From contig JAGZIY010000008.1 in NCBI GenBank assembly GCA_018365995.1, positions 19,636 to 83,635 on the forward strand: DNA of 64,000 nucleotides, read 5' to 3'. Numbering within the stretch: position 1 is the first letter of the stretch; each line of letters begins with the position of its first letter. Made by a program: the position numbers and the translations under genes. Positions 61,701-64,000 of the stretch are shown in pieces. The notes beneath the pieces were generated by a model. That model did not search any database and was not told where the DNA came from. It worked only from the letters and a program-made list of their open reading frames with translations. The stretch is from Butyricicoccus pullicaecorum (GTDB taxonomy: Bacteria; Bacillota; Clostridia; Oscillospirales; Butyricicoccaceae).

Positions 61701-64000
61701 AGTCTACCGAGCCGCAAATCAACTACGGCGTGGCGACATTGGAGATTCCAAAACCGTCCATCGGAACGCATACCATTCAGGCAACCTACAAACCAAGCGC
61801 AGGCAGTGCAGATATTTATAACACAACCTCTGCACAATCTTCTCTGGAAATCCAGTCCAGCCACAAGCCGCTGACCGGTATCCAACTCGATACCCAGACA
61901 CTGGTGCTGAAAAAAGATGCTACTGCAAAGCTGACCGTAACATTCCAGCCACAAGACGCATCGAACAAAAAGGTGACTTGGACAAGTAACGCTGACAATA
62001 TCGTATCCGTATCGCAAGATGGAACAGTTACAGCGAAGGCTGCTGGTACTGCTACCATCACCGCACTTGCAGAAGAAGGCGGTCATGTTGCGTCCTGTAC
62101 CGTGACTGTCTCCGAAACCGAGGTTCCGGTACAGTCTGTTACCATCAATGCTCCGAATAAAACCTTAAAGGTTGGAGAGACCTCTCAGCTGTCCGCAATC
62201 ATTACCCCATACAATGCGACTGACCGAAAGGTTACTTGGGCAAGCAATTCTGACAGCGTTTCAGTTGAAGCCTCTACCGGTAAAATTACAGCAGTGAAAC
62301 AGGGCTCTGCTACCATCACTGCGACCGTTGGCGGAAAGAGCGCTACCTGTGAAATTCAGGTTACAGATACCATTCCGGTGACTGCAATCAAGCTCAACAG
62401 CACGCAGTTATCCATGAAAGTCAATGAAACCGCGCAGCTGCTTGTCAGCATAACACCGGATAACGCAACCAATACAAAGGTAACTTGGGAGAGCAGTGAT
62501 TCTACCTCCATAGACGTTGACTCTAACGGCTGGATTACCGCAAAGAAAGAAACAGCAAGTCCTGTTACCATTACGGCAACCACAACAGACGGCAGCAACA
62601 AGACAGCGACCTGTCAGGTTACAGTCACAGCCGCCACGGGTACAAATGTTCCGGTTACTGGTGTCTCGGTTCTTCCCAAAACGCTGGAACTCGATGTGGC
62701 ACAGGAGCAGCAGCTAAGCTTTGAAATCCAGCCCATGCACGCAACAAATAAAAAGGTGACTTGGAGCAGCAGTTCAAGCGATGTCACAGTAGACCAAACC
62801 GGACTGGTTAGAGCGGTCAAGGCAGGCGGTCACGCAACCATCACGGTAACGACAGCGGACGGACAGAAAACCGATACCTGTACTGTAACGGTAAGAGGTG
62901 AAACCCCACCGCCACAGCCTACCATCTCCCTCACGCCGGAAGTATTGCCGCTGAAGGTTGGTGGAACCGGAATGTTCACCGCAATACTGACCAACGGCAA
63001 TGCACAAGATATCGTCTGGTCTATCGAAAACGACCAGCAAATCATTCGCATCACCCCTGCTTCCAACAAGCAGACCGCGACGGTTACCGCTGATAAAGTT
63101 GGTCGGGCAATTGTAAAGGTAAGCTACACAGATTCCGGTACCGTTGTAACGGATACGTCTACAGTCGAAGTCACAGACTCCACAACACCCGAAACGCCTG
63201 TTGAAGGTGTGACAATCCAGAACGCGCCGGCTTCTCTTGAAAAGGGTAAGACGCACCTATTGACTGCAACTGTATTGCCCGCACAGGCGAACCAAGCTGT
63301 GACTTGGAACAGCGAAACACCTGCAACCGCATCTGTCAATCCGACCACAGGTGAAGTAACCGCAATTGCAGCCGGTCAGGCTGTCATTACTGCTACCTCT
63401 GTTGGCGAACCGAAAAAAACTGCTCAGGTTACCATTACCATAACAGACTCCACAAAGCCCGATATACCAGTACAAAGTGTTTCCATCGACCAAGAGCATC
63501 TGTCCTTGAAACCCAATGAAAAGAGCAAATTTACGGCAACCGTATTGCCCGCACAAGCGAATCAGATGGTTACATGGACAAGTGATGCACCTTCTATTGT
63601 TTCTGTCGATCCCAATACTGGCGAACTCACGGCGCTGAAAGCTGGACAGGCAACCATTACGGCAGCTTCTGTAAGCAATCCCGATAAGACAGACAGCAAA
63701 ATCGTAACCGTCATTGAAGTTCCAATCACTTCGTTAAAAATCAACGAATCTATCCTCTCCCTGCGGGAGGGACGGAGCGCGCAGCTTACCGTTCAAATCG
63801 CACCGGACAATGCAACCGATACGACTGTAATATGGACAAGTGACAACGAAAATGTTATGTCTGTCACCCAGAGCGGCTATATCACGGCACACAATAAGGG
63901 AGTTGCAACCATTACAGTGACCTCTGCTGCACAGCCGGAAATGAAGGACAGCCGCACAATCAGTGTGACCGCTCCCTCCTCTGGCGGCGGCGGTTCCTCT
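58772..64000 (+). CDS. Giant secreted/surface protein with tandem BIG2 repeats (3' end beyond window)
   Basis: Open for all 1743 codons to the right edge. Signal peptide 1 to about 28 (SAVLSAVMFLGIASPPVQA). Next comes a Cys/His cluster (CSHHETHTDECGG...CTFVC) and an acidic Pro/Thr linker (about 70-155). Residues about 160-560 look like a beta-helix region (GDGSYANPYNLFDDAVKNT). Two Ig-like domains follow (about 830-1030), and then eight tandem BIG2 repeats starting near 61869, 62126, 62371, 62651, 62916, 63196, 63468 and 63723, each with the pattern VTW.S......V...G.......G.ATITA. The fifth (PTISLTPEVLPL) is the most divergent. The sequence ends in a Gly/Ser linker (SSGGGGSS), so an anchor domain (SLH or sortase) is expected beyond the edge. 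AAGAGGA lies before the ATG. Surface adhesion is inferred. Confidence 0.92.
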   Translation, partial: MNLHTKRSVSAVLSAVMFLGIASPPVQALDSSTTTAEEHADSRLCSHHETHTDECGGLTGSCTFVCLEHTPQTLPELDADADETPQDVPDETPDTPEDDSVPPENSEQPDVPTSPSETIPATPLTPAQPSEETQTDSPDTETIEATPTPRASDVVYTSATGGNQSHTGDGSYANPYNLFDDAVKNTMPGGTIIIKNKAFLNTLNETGSLPYIIDKDITIKSENPDNPAMLQVRAGGIVLGGDVTFEDVNLNFENRVHDAIFANGHTLTLKNVLRGNGSREIDLFGGQLYDGKSGQPYAADKKGSQSKIHIQMNDPKSAPYTSVHLGNIYAGSMNGSFDGNVEITIESENAKKFIGAVYASGAEEADPGNMLDIKEPAPPEANPAKYTVSGTVTMNFDSLPLRSSGSKPMLIDGNTGSTSGKTKLSVSVSNLTSNLELKNISELTVKKGTIQPKESSTSNFETIAIEQGAELDFSKIPSITTGTLSGAGALTLKRDGLMNVTTTFNDDTLTFQTEGAWNGASGIVNADHTYVTVPANSNGKFNFTPHQAQTGWTFEKENTEWKAKNPAGSVDLPVVTALSIDPANAQHTIYEKPPKSESPPYIPLQLQFESVDVTVSDIFYNSFTCSVKSSNSQTPIKFIHEDGDDDGYYYAEGKNFPFVLCIAEYDETALTIERASTPDNSGFQTIPLGNYEIEIGYPDKNGDMLTAKAYLTSVPNPPEPTNPQASNSQVTVKPSESSVAFGGTVNVTAEIQKATTLSSRAIEANNAYLYVNGNLVTQSGLTNPIVDVTNSSISFANIAITPDNGFHAGQNQISVVYGGGDKITALGALKGSTGTANITVSKADPTVSVTNNSPITQTYNGSSVTYTPQNLTVTVPNLTISNPQFSVIYKKDGTALDQPPILSGEYTTEIQVAEGDTYQAKTIAGPQITIEKATPSIALSHAFAQNGNVILQATLQGVENGIVPTGTITFQVDQQVQSTEPQINYGVATLEIPKPSIGTHTIQATYKPSAGSADIYNTTSAQSSLEIQSSHKPLTGIQLDTQTLVLKKDATAKLTVTFQPQDASNKKVTWTSNADNIVSVSQDGTVTAKAAGTATITALAEEGGHVASCTVTVSETEVPVQSVTINAPNKTLKVGETSQLSAIITPYNATDRKVTWASNSDSVSVEASTGKITAVKQGSATITATVGGKSATCEIQVTDTIPVTAIKLNSTQLSMKVNETAQLLVSITPDNATNTKVTWESSDSTSIDVDSNGWITAKKETASPVTITATTTDGSNKTATCQVTVTAATGTNVPVTGVSVLPKTLELDVAQEQQLSFEIQPMHATNKKVTWSSSSSDVTVDQTGLVRAVKAGGHATITVTTADGQKTDTCTVTVRGETPPPQPTISLTPEVLPLKVGGTGMFTAILTNGNAQDIVWSIENDQQIIRITPASNKQTATVTADKVGRAIVKVSYTDSGTVVTDTSTVEVTDSTTPETPVEGVTIQNAPASLEKGKTHLLTATVLPAQANQAVTWNSETPATASVNPTTGEVTAIAAGQAVITATSVGEPKKTAQVTITITDSTKPDIPVQSVSIDQEHLSLKPNEKSKFTATVLPAQANQMVTWTSDAPSIVSVDPNTGELTALKAGQATITAASVSNPDKTDSKIVTVIEVPITSLKINESILSLREGRSAQLTVQIAPDNATDTTVIWTSDNENVMSVTQSGYITAHNKGVATITVTSAAQPEMKDSRTISVTAPSSGGGGSS

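Overview
The window looks like chromosomal DNA of an anaerobic, probably spore-forming gut Clostridium relative (Oscillospiraceae/Butyricicoccaceae-like; the rank is inferred). Supporting signs are strong AGGAGG ribosome-binding sites, a T-box leader, a tetrahydrofolate riboswitch, S-layer-homology anchoring, a GerS-like lipoprotein beside alr, an NdoA/MazF toxin gene, single-chain PurL and clostridial-type ABC operons. Almost all of it is ordinary, densely packed core and accessory chromosome. I see no insertion sequence, prophage, CRISPR array or rRNA operon.

Layout. 1-10.5 kb: the 3' part of a PTS EIICBA gene, a 33-codon small gene, panE with a small unknown gene, a TetM-like GTPase fused to a Rae1/YacP NYN nuclease domain, a chemoreceptor with a CZB-like zinc domain, glycyl-tRNA synthetase and a DUF1963 protein. 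10.6-17.4 kb: tRNA-Pro(TGG), a divergent peptide-deformylase-like gene, a polar amino-acid ABC operon, an MBOAT/SGNH acetylation pair and a Crp/Fnr regulator. 17.5-24.9 kb: a wall-anchored GH20 hexosaminidase of about 1725 aa, a MATE exporter and a small unknown gene. 25-28 kb: the operon gerS-like/alr/mazF/exported protein, then tRNA-Pro(CGG). 28-33.3 kb: a T-box(Trp) leader with a TrpB2-type gene, a DMT transporter, a THF riboswitch with folT, an XRE regulator, tRNA-Thr and two identical tRNA-Tyr genes. 33.3-39.1 kb: an unknown anchored protein whose frame ends inside the tRNA-Tyr antisense strand, a GntR/ABC/VanZ operon with a clear operator, and ung. 39.1-40.4 kb: an AT-rich island with one secreted protein. 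40.4-49.6 kb: an alpha/beta hydrolase with a YbjQ-family gene, rpe, purL, a DUF3783 gene and most of a ribose-type sugar ABC operon. 49.8-58.6 kb: the sugar-binding protein, a 600-bp gene-free stretch, a DUF1846 gene, a PilJ-type chemoreceptor, an ABC-F protein and a mannitol-dehydrogenase-family enzyme. 58.8-64 kb: a giant secreted protein with eight tandem BIG2 repeats, cut by the window edge.

How the parts fit together. Carbohydrate handling is a theme: PTS sugar uptake, a surface hexosaminidase, a sugar ABC importer, two chemoreceptors and a polyol/hexuronate oxidoreductase. Folate and tryptophan-related genes are controlled by RNA elements upstream. Most convergent gene pairs are separated by strong bidirectional hairpin terminators, and two of these (29.96 and 41.74 kb) are related sequences with a paired base change. 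The most unusual gene is the translational GTPase-nuclease fusion at 3.6 kb, which predicts a ribosome-directed mRNA cleavage factor.
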